A stretch of 64,000 nt of DNA. Origin: Carya illinoinensis. Taxonomy: Eukaryota; Streptophyta; Magnoliopsida; Fagales; Juglandaceae. Positions 9,483 through 21,351 of this stretch are shown one piece after another (position 1 is the first letter of the stretch; every line of letters starts with the position of its first letter). The notes under the pieces were generated by a model. The model was not told where the DNA came from and did no database searches. It saw nothing but the letters and a program-made list of their open reading frames with translations. The position numbers were made by a program, and so were the translations under genes. Location: assembly GCF_018687715.1 (NCBI RefSeq), contig NC_056766.1, positions 4,988,501 through 5,052,500 on the forward strand. The letters are read 5' to 3'.

Positions 9483-9734
9483 GTGGCATTTAACCATTAA
9501 GATTGTACCAGGTGGCATCTTTTCCATTCTGTACCTTTCACTCAAATCATATCAAAGAGCTAGGAGGTGTCTTGTTCATCCAGCTTTCAGCCCGTGCATG
9601 CCTTTATTATTTCTCTGGAACTATTTATCTTTACTTTCTTAACATCCTTTCAGCTCTTATATATCTTAATTATATGCTAAATACGAGTGATGTATATGCA
9701 AAGAAAATTCATACAATTATAAAAGATAAATACT

Positions 9735-10874
9735 TAAACTATATAGAAATCTTATAAAAGTAAATTTATCAATCATGTAAGCTTGGTCTGTATGGAGATC
9801 CAATGCACCGCATCAAATCATATTATTGTGTAAGTTTACTTTTACAAGATTTCTAAATAGATCTAACCTTTTTCAATTATGAAATATCAATATCCAGCAT
9901 GTCAATTTGTAAGAACGCGTTGCTACTAATTTCTTGATCATATGGAACTATTTCTTTTCTCTGTGTTTGCAAATAACTTAATTAATTATTAACTCCAAGG
10001 GTGGTGTAGTGGTCATGGAACGAGTTGTGTAAATCGGACATCTTATATTTGAAAATACTTTAAAACTCTGCGTTCACACTCTTGGTGTCAATGGACTAAG
10101 AAGGTTCGTCCATAAATTAGTCAATAGACAGAAAGAAAAAGAAAAAACAGACGGAGAGATAGAAATGAACAAACTGCGTGTTCAGATATTTACATCTTCA
10201 AGTTGGATGAATGAAAACAGCTATTCTCATTGAGAGTGACATGATTAAGAATTGGTCATTGAGATCATGACATGAATAAATAATTATTAATTGCACTGAT
10301 TTCTTTATTAAACCTGACGAGATAAACATGTGGCTGGAATAGTCAAAGTCTTTTAAAGTCGTGTTTTGTCAGTTTGTCTTGTTCCTGGCTTGAGATCACT
10401 ATTCAAATTATTTGTAAGTATTAGCTACCATGGATTTGATATAAGAATAATCAACTAGAAGGGACCACTCAAATGCTATTTCTATATTTATGAATGATGC
10501 TTCCATGCCATCTAAAGTTTAATGCTAAGATGCATGGTTCTCTTGACATATCATCACGTGATTTATTAAAAACAAAAACGTAAATATAAAATAATAGATG
10601 GAACTTAAGATTTCAGTCTTCCTCATTTCGGGCTCTTTTGTTTTGAATATGTTTTCTTATATATAATAAATTACATGTGTCGTCTTGAGAGATAAGCTTC
10701 AGATGGCTCAATAGCTATACTCTTACATTATATATCCATTCTGGTTTAACCACTACATTTTTCTTAATATAATCTACTGAGGAATATAATTACTCCTATA
10801 AGTTATAACAGTTAGAAGTCGATGTCCCTCTATTAAATGAAAATCAAATTTCCTGGAAATTCAAATTCTAGAAT
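9735..10874 (+). repeat. Locally repeated block, unit A (left part)
   Basis: The sequence from AATCTTATAAAAGTAAATTTA onward is a diverged copy of blocks starting at 28639, 34815 and 39215. All share the phrase TGTAAGCTTGGTCT, a tail GAAATATCAAT...AGCATGTCAATTTG, the SINE-like segment and CTAGAAGGGAC. No coding frame is seen. Unlike B, C and D, this copy is not preceded by the copia LTR end, so it appears to represent the arrangement before that LTR became attached. A CACTA element interrupts it at 10875. Confidence 0.75.
9991..10152 (+). mobile_element. Candidate tRNA-derived SINE, copy A
   Basis: It starts AACTCCAAGGGTGGTGTAGTGG. TGGTGTAGTGG fits the pol III A box TRGYNNANNNG. A degenerate B-box-like TATTTGAAAATA follows about 40 bases later, and an A-rich tail (GAAAGAAAAAGAAAAAAC) ends it. 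Three more copies occur in blocks B, C and D. Because all four copies lie inside the repeated block, independent transposition is not shown. Confidence 0.4.
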
Positions 10875-10889
10875 CACTACAAAACAAAT

Positions 10890-11190
10890 GAGTTTTTGTG
10901 ACACTTCACAATTTGTGACAGTCATGTAACCATCACCAAAAATCAGTTTATGTGATGGTTCCATGAAACCGTCACTAAAGGTGAACGAGAAATAGTTATA
11001 CGTTCAAACTATGAAAATGTCTCATTTGAACGTAATTAATACGATGTCGTTGTGGAATGGGTACGTGTGAACGTATAAACTGTTACGTTCAAATGGTTTG
11101 TGTACGTTCAAACGTTTAGCCTACTTATGTGCGAATGTGTATATTATTGGTTCTAATGTTGGGACGATAGTCACTAACTTTCGAACGTGA
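10890..11190 (+). repeat. Left subterminal repeats of CACTA copy 1
   Basis: Short motifs in both orientations: GTGACAGTxATG...ACCATCAC near 10898-10980, then several ACGTTCAAA / TTTGAACGT / CGAACGT cores between 10990 and 11190. In CACTA elements such subterminal motifs bind the TnpA-like protein. That role is assigned by position. Confidence 0.65.
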
Positions 11191-11739
11191 ACTTTTTTAA
11201 AATTAAAAATGGAATGTCAAATTAAAAATGATTGAAAATTGAAATACAAAAATACTAGATATATTAAATGATACTAAATGTTTGGTTACATAAAGCATAA
11301 AAGAAATTGCAAAATAGGAATAAAAAATTTATTCATTACTTGAAGTTACACTAGATAACTTGCGTTTTTTTATTCATTATTCATTAAAAAATGGATTATT
11401 TTTTTTTTTTGGTTCATTACACTAGATATTGTTTATTACATAAAGTTTAAAATTAAAAATAGAATTTCAAATTAAAAAAGATTGAGAATTGAAATTAAAA
11501 AACACTAGATGTATTAAATGATATTGTTCATTATAAAAAGTAAAAGAAATAGCAAAATATAAATAAAACCTACAAGAAAAGTGCAAAAAAACTCAGAACT
11601 CTTACAAAAGCATGAAATTCATCAATCAATGTGTTGACCTTTTCATTTAGGATATCTAAATGATGGCCACATCATTGAAACTCTATTGTATTGATGCAAT
11701 TTGTCAATCGATATGTACAGTAATTTTTGAGATCATCAC
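11191..11739. other. AT-rich interior of CACTA copy 1
   Basis: No coding frame. Two related stretches (about 11200-11290 and 11440-11560) repeat AAATTAAAAATxGAATxTCAAATTAAAAAxGATTGA and CACTAGATxTATTAAATGATA. They form an imperfect direct duplication about 240 bp apart. Confidence 0.55.
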
Positions 11740-12860
11740 ATCAACCCAAGCAGGGCGTTCATCGAGCCAAGTAGGACGTGCATCCCCTACAGGTGTACCC
11801 ATCGACTACTGAGTAGTGAGAGCAACACTGGCCTAAGTAGTGGGAGCAACACCGGACTGAGGCTGGGTCGGAGGAACAAGATATGGCATAGGCGCAAGCT
11901 CATGCCTAGCATGCCCCCTACCCTGTCCTATGTTCTGACGATGTGAGGTAATGTCTAGAGGGCTAATATGCTTAGTCAACAACAACTACGCCTTGGTTGG
12001 CACTCTCTAGTCCAGTAGTAGCTTCGTAATGATGACCCCATATGGTAGGTTGTTAGTGGAGATGATACTTGCTTCATAACGGATCCTCTCAAATATCCGC
12101 AGTGGCAAGTCGATGGGCTCTCCACGTGCCAGTCATATGAGGAATTGTGCTCGAGTCCGACTGGATATGGCCTTATGTGCCATAGGATCCACGTTTGTTG
12201 CAACTATTAGATGCAACATACGGAAAAATGGGAGCAGCAAAGTCTGGGAGAATGTTTTCTTCTTCTCGAATTATGTGCTGTCTCTTCCAGTGAGGATGAA
12301 GAAATCCTCATCGCGATCGACATCTTGAGTCTCATTTCTAACCTCTTCTTTTGACCGGTCAACATCTCAAGCCATAAACTTGATTGGTCCATCGACTCTT
12401 CCAGTAGATGATGCAGATGTGCCTACATGTGATGTGCCCTCAGCCTGAGCAGATGGGCCTACCGCTGGTGTGGCTACAGCTCAAATGGGCCCATAGCAGG
12501 TGTACCCTCAGCCTGAGCAGATAGGCCTACATTTGGTACGCCCTTAGGCATGGAATCCGCTATACTCAATGCCTCGGATACACAGCGGAGCCAAAGTAGC
12601 TGGGTGATGACATCTGTCGAAACCTCAAACTAAACACCACGTATGGTTACGGTGTGAGATGATGCATCATGAGGCATGGACAACATCTACATATAAAACT
12701 TCCGGATCATGGAGGGGCATATACTCCCCTTCAATTGGTATATGTTGGTCCAACCTCTCGAAACAAAGACTGACCTTAGACTCTTCTGATTCCAAGTAAG
12801 CTCGTCAAACTCGTTGATATACACTTCGTGTCGCTAGATAGTTATGCTTTAAATGTTAGT
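11740..12860 (-). pseudogene. Broken transposon-associated gene, opposite to the transposase (CACTA copy 1)
   Basis: Read on the minus strand in several frames, this matches the plus-strand frames at 37575-38802 piece by piece: PSMxRxFY, DASSHTVT, the DEDF(F/Y)ILT region, LPLRIFxRIRYE and NLPYGVII. It resembles the 'putative plant transposon protein' domain found in many plant TE proteins. That assignment is from memory. Stops and frameshifts at each segment border show it is dead. Its orientation, facing the plus-strand transposase fragments, is notable. A conserved TE accessory gene or a captured host fragment are both possible. Confidence 0.6.
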
Positions 12861-13099
12861 AGATGCGTGAGCCCTGATAAATGGAAAATAAGTGGATTGA
12901 AAAGTCATGATTGTCACTAATTTTTGTAGAAATTCTTACCAGTAAGAATTCGTAGAAAGCTAACTTCTAATGTACATGTCGCAAGTACTGAACTATGCAT
13001 GTTTTCAAGGATTTGTGCTGTTCGGTAGTAAATTGAGATATGTTACAGACGATGGAAGACGACATTGTAATAATACTATGTAAATTCAGATCTTTTCAC

Positions 13100-13690
13100 C
13101 ATCATTTCTTGACATTATAGTCCATTAAGCAATGCATTTACCTTGAGAGACATTGTTAGGTGGACTGATGTAGTTTCATTGGATGTATCTAGTTGAGAGA
13201 TATTTGTGTAGACTAAAGCGCATTGTTGGAAATAAAGCTCAAGCTGAGAGGTCAATAGTAGAGGCTTATATACATGATAAATGGTTGACATTTTGCTCTT
13301 TATATCTTCATAGGGTTGAGACACGCTTTAATCGTGAAGAGCGGAATGTTGATTTTGCTGCCCTTCGCCTTCATGAGCTATCTGTGTTTTCTCAGAATGT
13401 ACAATCATTGGGTGCTCAAACAGGGTACAACTTAATCGATAGAGAGTTAGCAAAGGCTCGGTACTATGTGCTGAATAATTGTCGTGAGATTGATGACTAT
13501 CTTAGGTATGTCGATCAATATTTAGAATAATTTTAATTAATATACTATATTGAAAGTGAGTTAAGTATTCTATTCAATTTATTCTATACAATGAGCACAT
13601 GGACAAGCTTATGACAGAAGGTGTAGAGGATATCGAGGCAAGGCACGAAAAGGAATTTCTAGAATGGTTTGAACAACATGTATGCATTTA
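13100..13690 (+). pseudogene. CACTA transposase C-terminal remnant (DUF4218-like)
   Basis: An open stretch at 13183-13530 encodes YLVERYLCRLKRIVGNKAQ, then SIVEAYIHDKWLTFC...YL, ETRFNR and YVLNNCREIDDYL. This pattern is typical of the DUF4218 region of plant TNP2-type CACTA transposases ((P)VERY...L...V.N.A..E.SI.E.Y). Downstream, around 13590-13680, another frame gives a segment ending in EFLEWFEQH, which is also typical. No upstream catalytic DDE part remains between 12860 and 13100, so this is only the tail. Confidence 0.7.
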
Positions 13691-13879
13691 AATGTCCCGT
13701 ATGGTAGATTATTTGATAACCATTTTTATTTACAATAACTTTCAATAATTTCATTACCATTTCACTTGTTAGATTTTGGAACAATGTGCTCATGATCTCT
13801 ATGGAATCGCATGCATTGGCTCGTGATCCTTCAAGCAGAGTATTTCGATACGCTGCATGCACGGTTTGAGGTTATAGGT

Positions 13880-14220
13880 TCTATACGATGGACCGTGAAT
13901 GAATCAAAAGATGCAAAAATCTAGTGTGTTGGTCGAAGGAAGTCATGGAACAGATGATATTGACTACTATGGTGTCATACGTGATGTTATCAGAAGTGTC
14001 GGTTCATCTTCAACGACCTCGAGTTCAGAAGTTAATAATCTTTCCAAGGATTTGGACGTCGCATGCCAAGAAATTGAGCAGATGAAGTTGAGACAACAGG
14101 AGTTGGAGGCTTTCTTATCGAGACAGTTCGGTTTAGAGACATGTTTGCAGGAGTGACAAAGAGATCAAGAGGAAAGTATACGCCATGAAGTTCAAGAACA
14201 AGTACAGAGGAAGATGTAGG
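13880..14220 (+). pseudogene. TnpA-like / Transposase_24-type coiled-coil fragment (copy 1)
   Basis: The frame 13899-14156 encodes a Ser/Thr-rich stretch followed by LDVACQEIEQMKLRQQELEA, a heptad-like coiled coil. A paralogue lies antisense at 62200-62463 in CACTA copy 3 with the same SEVNNLxKxLDVACQEIEQ core. This tail is usual in the second protein of plant En/Spm elements, which binds subterminal motifs. A TGA follows at 14154 while the coding similarity continues for a few codons, so the fragment is truncated. Confidence 0.65.
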
Positions 14221-14389
14221 TCTAGATGAAACTTGTTATCCAGGTCCGATGGACGAAGAAAGAAGAAATAAATCCTATTATTGTTCAAAACGTTTGTTCT
14301 CTAATTTTGGAACGCTTTAAAACATTTTTATCATATGATCCTATTTGTGATGTAATATGATATAATTTGTATGTTTTTTAATTTTATGA

Positions 14390-15121
14390 AATTATTAGTT
14401 CAGATCAATTCGTTCGAATGTAAATAAAGAGCATTCAAATATGGCTTTACATTTGAATCAACGTTCAAACATAATTAAACAGACGTGCGATAAATACATT
14501 TGAACAAAAACTATTACGTTCAAACATATATTCCCAAACATTTGAATTCATTCTGTTACAATTGAACGAGATTTCTTAATGTTCGAACATATATATTAAT
14601 CATCCCAGATTTTAATTTGTTATTTTCGAACAATTACCAAAAAATGTGCGAATGAAACATTCAAATATCAAATCACAAACGCGATTACGTTCGAATGTAA
14701 AAATAAAACATTCGAATGAAAAATTTCAAATGTCAGATATTTATCATTCGAATGCTAATAGGCTAGGTAAACATTCGAATGTTATTTTACTACGTTTGAA
14801 CATACTTTCCGTGATGGAATTTGGCTGTCACAAAAAAAAAAAAAAAGAAAAAAAAAGAAAAAGAAATTCACGTTCAAACATTGCATCTTACAACAAACTT
14901 CCAATCGTCATAAAAAAATAGAAAAAATAAAAATATAAAAATTAAAAAATAAAAACTTTTTGTGATGGTTGTAAAGTAAACCATCACAAAATATATTTTA
15001 TGACGCCTTTTTGGTGTTGTTTCTAGTGATAGTTCCAAACCATCACCAAAACATTTCTATTTCATTTTGCCAATTTTTTGTGACGGTTTTATCTATCCCA
15101 AAATATCAAATTTGTTGTAGT
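14390..15121 (+). repeat. Right subterminal repeats of CACTA copy 1
   Basis: From 14400 to 14900 the sequence alternates CGTTCGAATG, CATTCAAA, ACGTTCAAAC, CATTCGAATG and similar near-palindromes at roughly 20-40 bp spacing. Then come GTGATGGTT...AACCATCAC hairpins (14960-15090) and the terminal repeat. The poly-A/poly-T rich 14830-14960 part separates the two motif types. Confidence 0.7.
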
Positions 15122-15122
15122 T

Positions 15123-16060
15123 AATGGAAAAATCCAACTAATGGTACTGTCAAACTTAAAACTGAGGGGAATTGTTTTGAAAAGTTGGAATTATATATGT
15201 GGGGAACATGGGGTGATTAAAGATGCTGAAGCAACATTTCTAGGTTGTTTTTCTCAAAGACACCATTTTGTCTTTTACTAGTAGGAGGAAAGGTGCAAGG
15301 CATGTGCCCGATTCTTTCTATACAGACTATTTCAGTTGAAGGAAAAAAAATTATGTTTTGAAAACACTGTGGCAGGTCATTGTTCATCCATCACGGCGAC
15401 CAAAGAGTACCCTAATGATGTGGGAGCTTGTCTCCCTAGAATGTAAAGAGCACCCCAATAATGTTGGAGCTCGGCTCTCAAGCTTGTAAAGCATATCCCA
15501 ATCTGTAAAAGTATTCGACCTCCAATCAAATTTGTCTGACTACATAGGAGCTCGACTCCCGAGCATATATAAGATACCCAATCTCAAATTGATCAGATTA
15601 CATGGGAGCTTGGCTCTAGAACATGTAAACCTTATTCGAATATCCGAAAGAGTGCCCAGCTGACATTAGAGCTTGTATCCCATGCATCTAAAATGGATTT
15701 CGATCTCTAAAAGAATCCGACGCTTGATCAAGTTGTTTGAATTACGTGGGAGATTGGCTACCAAGCATATATAACATACCTAATCTCGAAACATATCTAA
15801 CCTACATAACACTGGTTGAATAATGTGGAGCTCAGCTCAATCCCGCGGTCGCATGTAAGGAGAGCATAAAGATCTTGTAATTGAAGGCGAGCAAAGAATG
15901 CTCGACCCTGGGGTGACCAAAGAGTTCTTAACCATGGGGGTGAACAAAGAGTTTTTGCACCTAACCGTGGCTCCTCTTAGGGGCTCATCTCGAAGGGTGA
16001 GCAAAAGATCACACCCCAAAAGGTGCTCCTCTTAGAGGCAAACATTAAAAAAAGGAAATG
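15123..16060 (+). repeat. Locally repeated block, unit A (right part)
   Basis: The unit resumes after the CACTA target duplication with AACTAATGGTACTGTCAAACTT, matching 29854 and 41157. It continues with repeated phrases TGGGAGCTxGxCTCCCxAGC and GGTGACCAAAGAGT, also present at 30180-30830 and 41515-41750. These phrases recur every 60-100 bp, so the interior is itself a degenerate tandem array. No coding frame is credible. Confidence 0.65.
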
Positions 16061-16109
16061 AAGTTTGCAAAACTACTTGTCACCCCACCCGAGCATTGTA
16101 AATGAATTT

Positions 16110-16120
16110 ATCTTTCTTCT

Positions 16121-16170
<50 letters not shown>

Positions 16171-18379
16171 GCAACCATTGTGTGTTGCCACCCCAGTTGG
16201 CCTCAGCTGCACCACCTCTTGCTAGCAACACATCACTGATGCCACACCTTGTCTTGGTGTCTCACCATTTCCCGTCGTCTTTAAGCCCTCTCTCCCAAGC
16301 TGTCGATCTCGCTCTCCCTCCCTTTGATTTCGTTCCCTTTCTCTCACCATCTTCATGTGTTGCTGCCATTCCCAATGTTGTCATCGATCACCTTGGAGGA
16401 GCATCATGCCGAGCCATTCTGATCTGCCTTGGATCACAACAAGCCACTTAGATATGTCAATCTTTGTCTCTTGTAGCTCCTCCGCCACCGCTAGCCTTGC
16501 TATCGAACATTAGCCGTGGTGGGTTCCTTGATCTCAACCTCCATCCCTCATATCCCTCCCCTTTTCTCTCTTAGATCCTTTCTCCTCCTCTTGCTATGTT
16601 TCAGCTTTTCCTAGGGTCCCACCATGCACTGACGTGGTCTCTCACTCTCAAGTACTCTTTGATGGTCTTCTGACCACCCATCACCTCCGCCTTAACTCTC
16701 GACCTCACCCTTGTGAAAAGCCTTATTTTGGTTTCGGCTTTTCTCTTCCTTAAGATTTTCTGATGCCACCAGATGCCACCAACCACCGCAAGCTTCCTTG
16801 TGTTAGACCATCTGTTCTCACCAGATTGTCCTCATCCCATTTCCTATGTAACACCACAACCATAATCTAGATCCACCACTGTCATTATGCCCTACCAATA
16901 TCACTGCCATTTTCCACCCCTCCAGATGCCACCACAGTAAGCCCTTCTAGCCCTTGCCTCGTACTTTTAAATTTGGGTCATTTTCAAATTAGTCTAACCA
17001 ACTCTATTTGTCTATGCAGCGACATGTGCACACACACACGCACTTACTCAGCAAGTTGCGATCATCCAAAAAATCTCCTCCGTGTTGGTAAGTAAATTTC
17101 CAAACTAACCCTTGAATTACTAACGTGGAAAACTATCACTGAATGTTGATGCAATTTGGTTGTGAAGGAAAGTGGCCAAGGACCTTGTGGAGCGTTGGGT
17201 TATAAAATCTATAATTTGTGATGAATGTCGGCCTAAGGCCGAGTGGAGCGTTGGGAAATGTGTAGTAATGGAAAACAATGATACTGTGAAATGTGATGAA
17301 TGCGTTGTTCTATGTATGATTTTACTGTAATATGCCATGCCATCCAATAATTGTGTATCATGCATCTACATTCTTAATGTCCTTTACTTGTTCTTATTTT
17401 ATTACTTGTTCTTTATTTCTCTAGTTGTGTTGTAATACTGAAAAATGTTGATTTTTGATGTTATAACAAAAGTGAGGATTCTGTGGGTGCATGCGTATCA
17501 CAACCTCAAGCCGAGATGAGGCATTATCTTGGTGGAACTCTTCTTGTCACTCGGAAGCATATAAAACTGAGTGATGTCTCCTGGACTATCGTTAGGCGAT
17601 ACTCAGCTCGGCCAAGATGGTAATACTCTTGGTACAACTATGTGGCCTCTCTACTTGAGGGGTCCAAAGGATGTCTGGTTATATACACACCGGGTGTGGA
17701 GCTGGCAATTCTCTTTGTGAAGTCACATGCATGGTCGTTACCCATGGTGTGACGAAGGGAGTTTGAATATGCGGATGATCCCTATGGGAGACCGTGGTGC
17801 ACACCATAAAATAATAATTTTCGCTTGTGTGTGTAAATGTGATTTTTGTGTCGTTAGCTTAAATGATGAAACGATTGAGTAAATTACAAAAAGGGGGTAT
17901 TTTGGGATAATCTCTCATGATTGTTGTGCATGTTTGGTTGTATGCGTCCATATATGAATTCCTGGTTGTTGGTCTGTGAATTTATTTGCTGAGATTACAA
18001 AATCTCATTGTGATGTTCCAACCTAAGGTAAACTTTGATGCATAGAGCAGATTTGAGCATAAGGGACCAACCGTACCTGAGGAGTGATGATCATGGGGTT
18101 TATCCCTATTGTAGCTGATTGGTTTCTCATTTTATTATTTTAGCTAGATGACTGTAATAATCTTTTTAAGAACTTATTTGTTGGATTGTATTAGAGTTTC
18201 TGGTACTATTATCAGTTTAGACTGCCCTTGTTTCTTGTTTTGTTGCGTTTATAATTGTACACTTATTTATTGTATCCTCGCACACACTTGCAGTTGGCGA
18301 TGGGGTATGCGACGCAAGTGGCCAACACCCCAGTGTCGCTACTCCTACCAAATCATAGATTGGGATCGAGGGCACCACA
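16110..18379 (+). repeat. Left LTR (5'-truncated) of a non-coding LTR retrotransposon
   Basis: 16170-16905 aligns with 21350-22050 (shared TGCAACCATTGTGTGTTG, CATGCCGAGC, CTTGGATCACA, TAGATCCACCACTGTC). The right end is CACCACA (18379), two bases before a primer binding site. The left end starts only at a CT tract (16124-16169) and lacks the TGTGAAGCCC start seen in the right copy. Open frames in it (for example 16065-16451) are proline- and serine-rich and look spurious. Confidence 0.6.
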
Positions 18380-18381
18380 GG

Positions 18382-18393
18382 TGGTATCAAAGC
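18382..18393 (+). other. Primer binding site (initiator-tRNA-Met-like)
   Basis: TGGTATCAAAGC, one base different from the common plant LTR-element site TGGTATCAGAGC, lies two bases after the proposed LTR end. It is complementary to the 3' end of initiator tRNA-Met. It fixes the element's orientation as plus. Confidence 0.75.
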
Positions 18394-21014
18394 GGTTTGG
18401 CTCTGAGTAAATCTATAAATCACTTAGGTACTATACTAGAATTCTAGGCTTCAATCTTAGTACTATAGGCTTGACAATTTTGGGAAGTTAGACTTGGATT
18501 TTAGGGATGTTGGCTCCATTTTTAGCATGATAGGTATGAATATTTAGTATAGTAGGCTTGAACTCGTATAAATTAGGTTTGTTTTCGAAATATCGAGGCT
18601 TGAAGGGGAAATGACGTGGTCTAGTCAAACTCATCAAAGCAAAGACTGAAGTCATGAGCTGTTTAAGGTAACAACTTCTAAATGCTCAAGAGATCTAAGG
18701 TTTGAGATTCTTTAAAATTTATTAAATGAGTTTATGAAATTTGAGGTGGTAGATTTAACAAGCATTTGAGGAGTTAATTAAATTGGAGTTTTAGAATTTT
18801 TAGATCTAAGGTTTTAGAATCGAAAAGTTTTAAGAAACAATTTTTTTTAGATCTAAGGTCATAGATCTTGCAGACTTCGAAAAATAATTCTTATATGATT
18901 TAACATTTTAGAATTGCAGACTTTAAGGACTGATTTATAATAAGATTTGAGTGGAAATTTACCAGAAGTGAATTTCTCTATGAGGTTTGAAGGTATTGTT
19001 TTACTTTGAAAAATTATTATTATCAGATTTGAGGTTATAGGGTTAGCAGATTTTAGGAATTGATTCTTATCGAATTTAAAGATTATAGATGGTGCAACTT
19101 TAGGAAATGATACTTGTCAACTTTGAGGATATAGGTCCAGCGGGGTGATGGAAATGGTAGTTTTTGTGATGGTATAGAATGTGATCAAGTTAGTCTGAGA
19201 ATAAGATTGTGTGGACTAGCTATATCGAGGCAAGTTTCGGTCACTTTTTGGGTGGACTATAGTAGATATTGGTTGTGAGTTAAGTACCACTAGGGTAAAT
19301 TCTAGTTAGAATTGGGGTGTTGAGTAGTTAAGTAATTGTTGCCGAGATAAATTTATAGGTGCATTTATCTTTTCGGATGAGATGATATTGGGCTTTAAAG
19401 CTCAATGCCTAGTTTAGGTGGGATGTGCGGACTTTTGACTAATTGAGTGTCTTGGATCAAGTTGTGGTTTGATTTACCCCTGACGTAAAGTTTTTAGCTC
19501 AAGTATGCACCGATGTGTATAGGAGTTGATGAAATAATCTAAAGCTCCTCCCCCGCGAGTGCTTTAAGTATAGTGACCATGGAATTCGCTCTCTAGTGTT
19601 ATTGACTTGACTCTGCACAATTATTTAGAACTCCTTACACTCATGCTTGGAACTTCCTCGAAAGGATCATTCCATGGATTCCTTGCAAAATGGTTTGCAT
19701 GGTTTGACTTAGCTTGTTTTTAAGTTGTGGTCCTTTTTTTCAAAAGTTTTTAAGTCGCCCTTGTAAATCTTTTGTGAAATGATGTGAGAAAACCACCACT
19801 TTTGTAACCTTTTATATTTGGGCTTTGAGGGAAATTTTATTATTTTGTTTCCATTTATTCACTTTTTCTACTTATTTTGTGAATTCGACCTCTTTATTCA
19901 ACTCAGTAGAACCTTTTGGCGACTTGGTGATTTGACAAGAGTTTTGGGCCAACCTTGTACCCAGTTACATTGTTGCAACCTTCTTAGTTCCATTGCAAAC
20001 CAAATTCTTTCCTTAGTCACTTGGCGGAGCAAACCATTTGTGACTTCTTTCATTAGATCTATTTCTTTTCACCATTAGGAAACCCTCAAGTAAGTCCCAA
20101 CTTTCACCTCATCACGTTCGACTTCTAATTGCTTTATTTTGACTACTCAACCCTATCCCCTACATGGACTTGACTTAGTATATGAGTTTCTAAGTTCTTA
20201 AATCACTTCAAGGAAACTGTTGGAAATAATGTTCTAGTTAAACCCTTTTTTTAGTATTAAAAACCTTACCCATTGATAGTTTGATAGTGTTTTCGGCATT
20301 TGGAATGCTTAGTTCGGTTGGTAGTAGAATGCTATAATTGATGACTTGTGCATTTCCGAGGAGCATTGGTTTTGACTAAGGAGGCAAGAGATTGACTCTT
20401 AGTATATGTGTGTTTATGAATTTTGTAGGGTAGGGGTCTTTGTCTCATTTAAGCCTGTAAGGAGTTGCTTTGGTAGGTGTTGAAGTGGATTCGATATAAT
20501 AGTGTTAAATTTAAGAGATCTTAGCCTTAGACTTTTTGGTAAGATGATCAGAGTGCACAGCTAAAGCATGGCACTTAGCGAAATGATGGTTGACATTAAG
20601 TTTTGTGGCTGTCTTCGGGAATCAGTTGTGACTTAAGATCAAATAAGAATTTAAAATTTGAGGCTATACTTTCCTTGGGAGATTGAACGTTCAGTTTGGA
20701 AATTATGGATATTGATGGTTAACTTGAGGAGAGACTATTAGGTCACCCAAGTGTTGTGTACAATAAAGACCTAGAAGTTGAAGTTTAGTTATCAACAGTG
20801 GATTGCATAAAAAAATTTATGCAGTAATGAAGCATTTGGATCCATGGGTGTTGTGGAATAGTTTATTGTGGAGTGAAGATTTTGAACTGAATGCCTTGCC
20901 ATGAGGTTTTTAACGTGGCGTACTATTGGAAGTAGAGCCAAGGACTATTAGCTTAGTGAGCCCTTTGTACATAGCTATAATTAGCTAAGAAAATTTCAAG
21001 AACGAAATTCTTTT
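18394..21014 (+). mobile_element. Internal region of the LTR element, no coding capacity seen
   Basis: About 2.6 kb between primer site and polypurine tract. No gag or pol motif is visible in any frame; the longest open frames are under 100 codons without recognisable motifs. The part 18560-19130 repeats phrases like TTTTAGATCTAAGGT and AGGAATTGATTCTTATCGAATTT at irregular spacing. An element with LTRs, primer site and polypurine tract but no proteins fits a LARD-type non-autonomous retrotransposon. Heavy decay of a gypsy element is the alternative. Confidence 0.55.
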
Positions 21015-21026
21015 AAGAGGGAAGGA
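21015..21026 (+). other. Polypurine tract of the non-coding LTR element
   Basis: AAGAGGGAAGGA directly precedes TGTGAAGCCCAGCCC, the proposed start of the right LTR. Purine run and position fit. Confidence 0.65.
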
Positions 21027-21285
21027 TGTGAAGCCCAGCCCATTCAAAGCCTAAGTCTGGAAATGCTTGTATTTTTTTAAGTGAGGTGGATCCCAAATGT
21101 GTGGATTAAGTGGGTTTCATTTTAGTAGGAAAGTGTTCAAATTTTAGGCCTAGCTCGTGTGTGAGGCCAAAACTTGAAACTAGAGCCCAACCCCTACCCT
21201 TTATACGACATCATTTGGTCTAGGGATGAAACCCTAAGTTTTTTTCCTCCCTTCTTTTTCTAGCACTGTGACCCCCCTTCTCTGG

Positions 21286-21351
<66 letters not shown>

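Larger units (their letters stand above)
10875..15122 (+). mobile_element. CACTA (En/Spm-like) DNA transposon, copy 1, 4248 bp
   Basis: The left end is CACTACAAAACAAATGAG and the right end reads, in reverse complement, AACTACAACAAATTTG. Both are flanked by AAT (10872-10874 and 15123-15125), the 3 bp target duplication expected for CACTA elements. The last base of the right end is mutated (A for C in CACTA). The subterminal regions are filled with ACGTTCGAA-like and GTGATGGTT/AACCGTCAC motifs. Inside, from left: a minus-strand pseudogene (11740-12860), a plus-strand transposase fragment (13100-13690) and a plus-strand coiled-coil fragment (13880-14220). All frames are broken, so the element is not autonomous. 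Confidence 0.85.

Noticed and set aside
9991..10060. Possible functional tRNA gene
   Set aside because: Only the A box fits. The B box is degenerate and no acceptor stem or cloverleaf can be formed, so a SINE head is the better reading.
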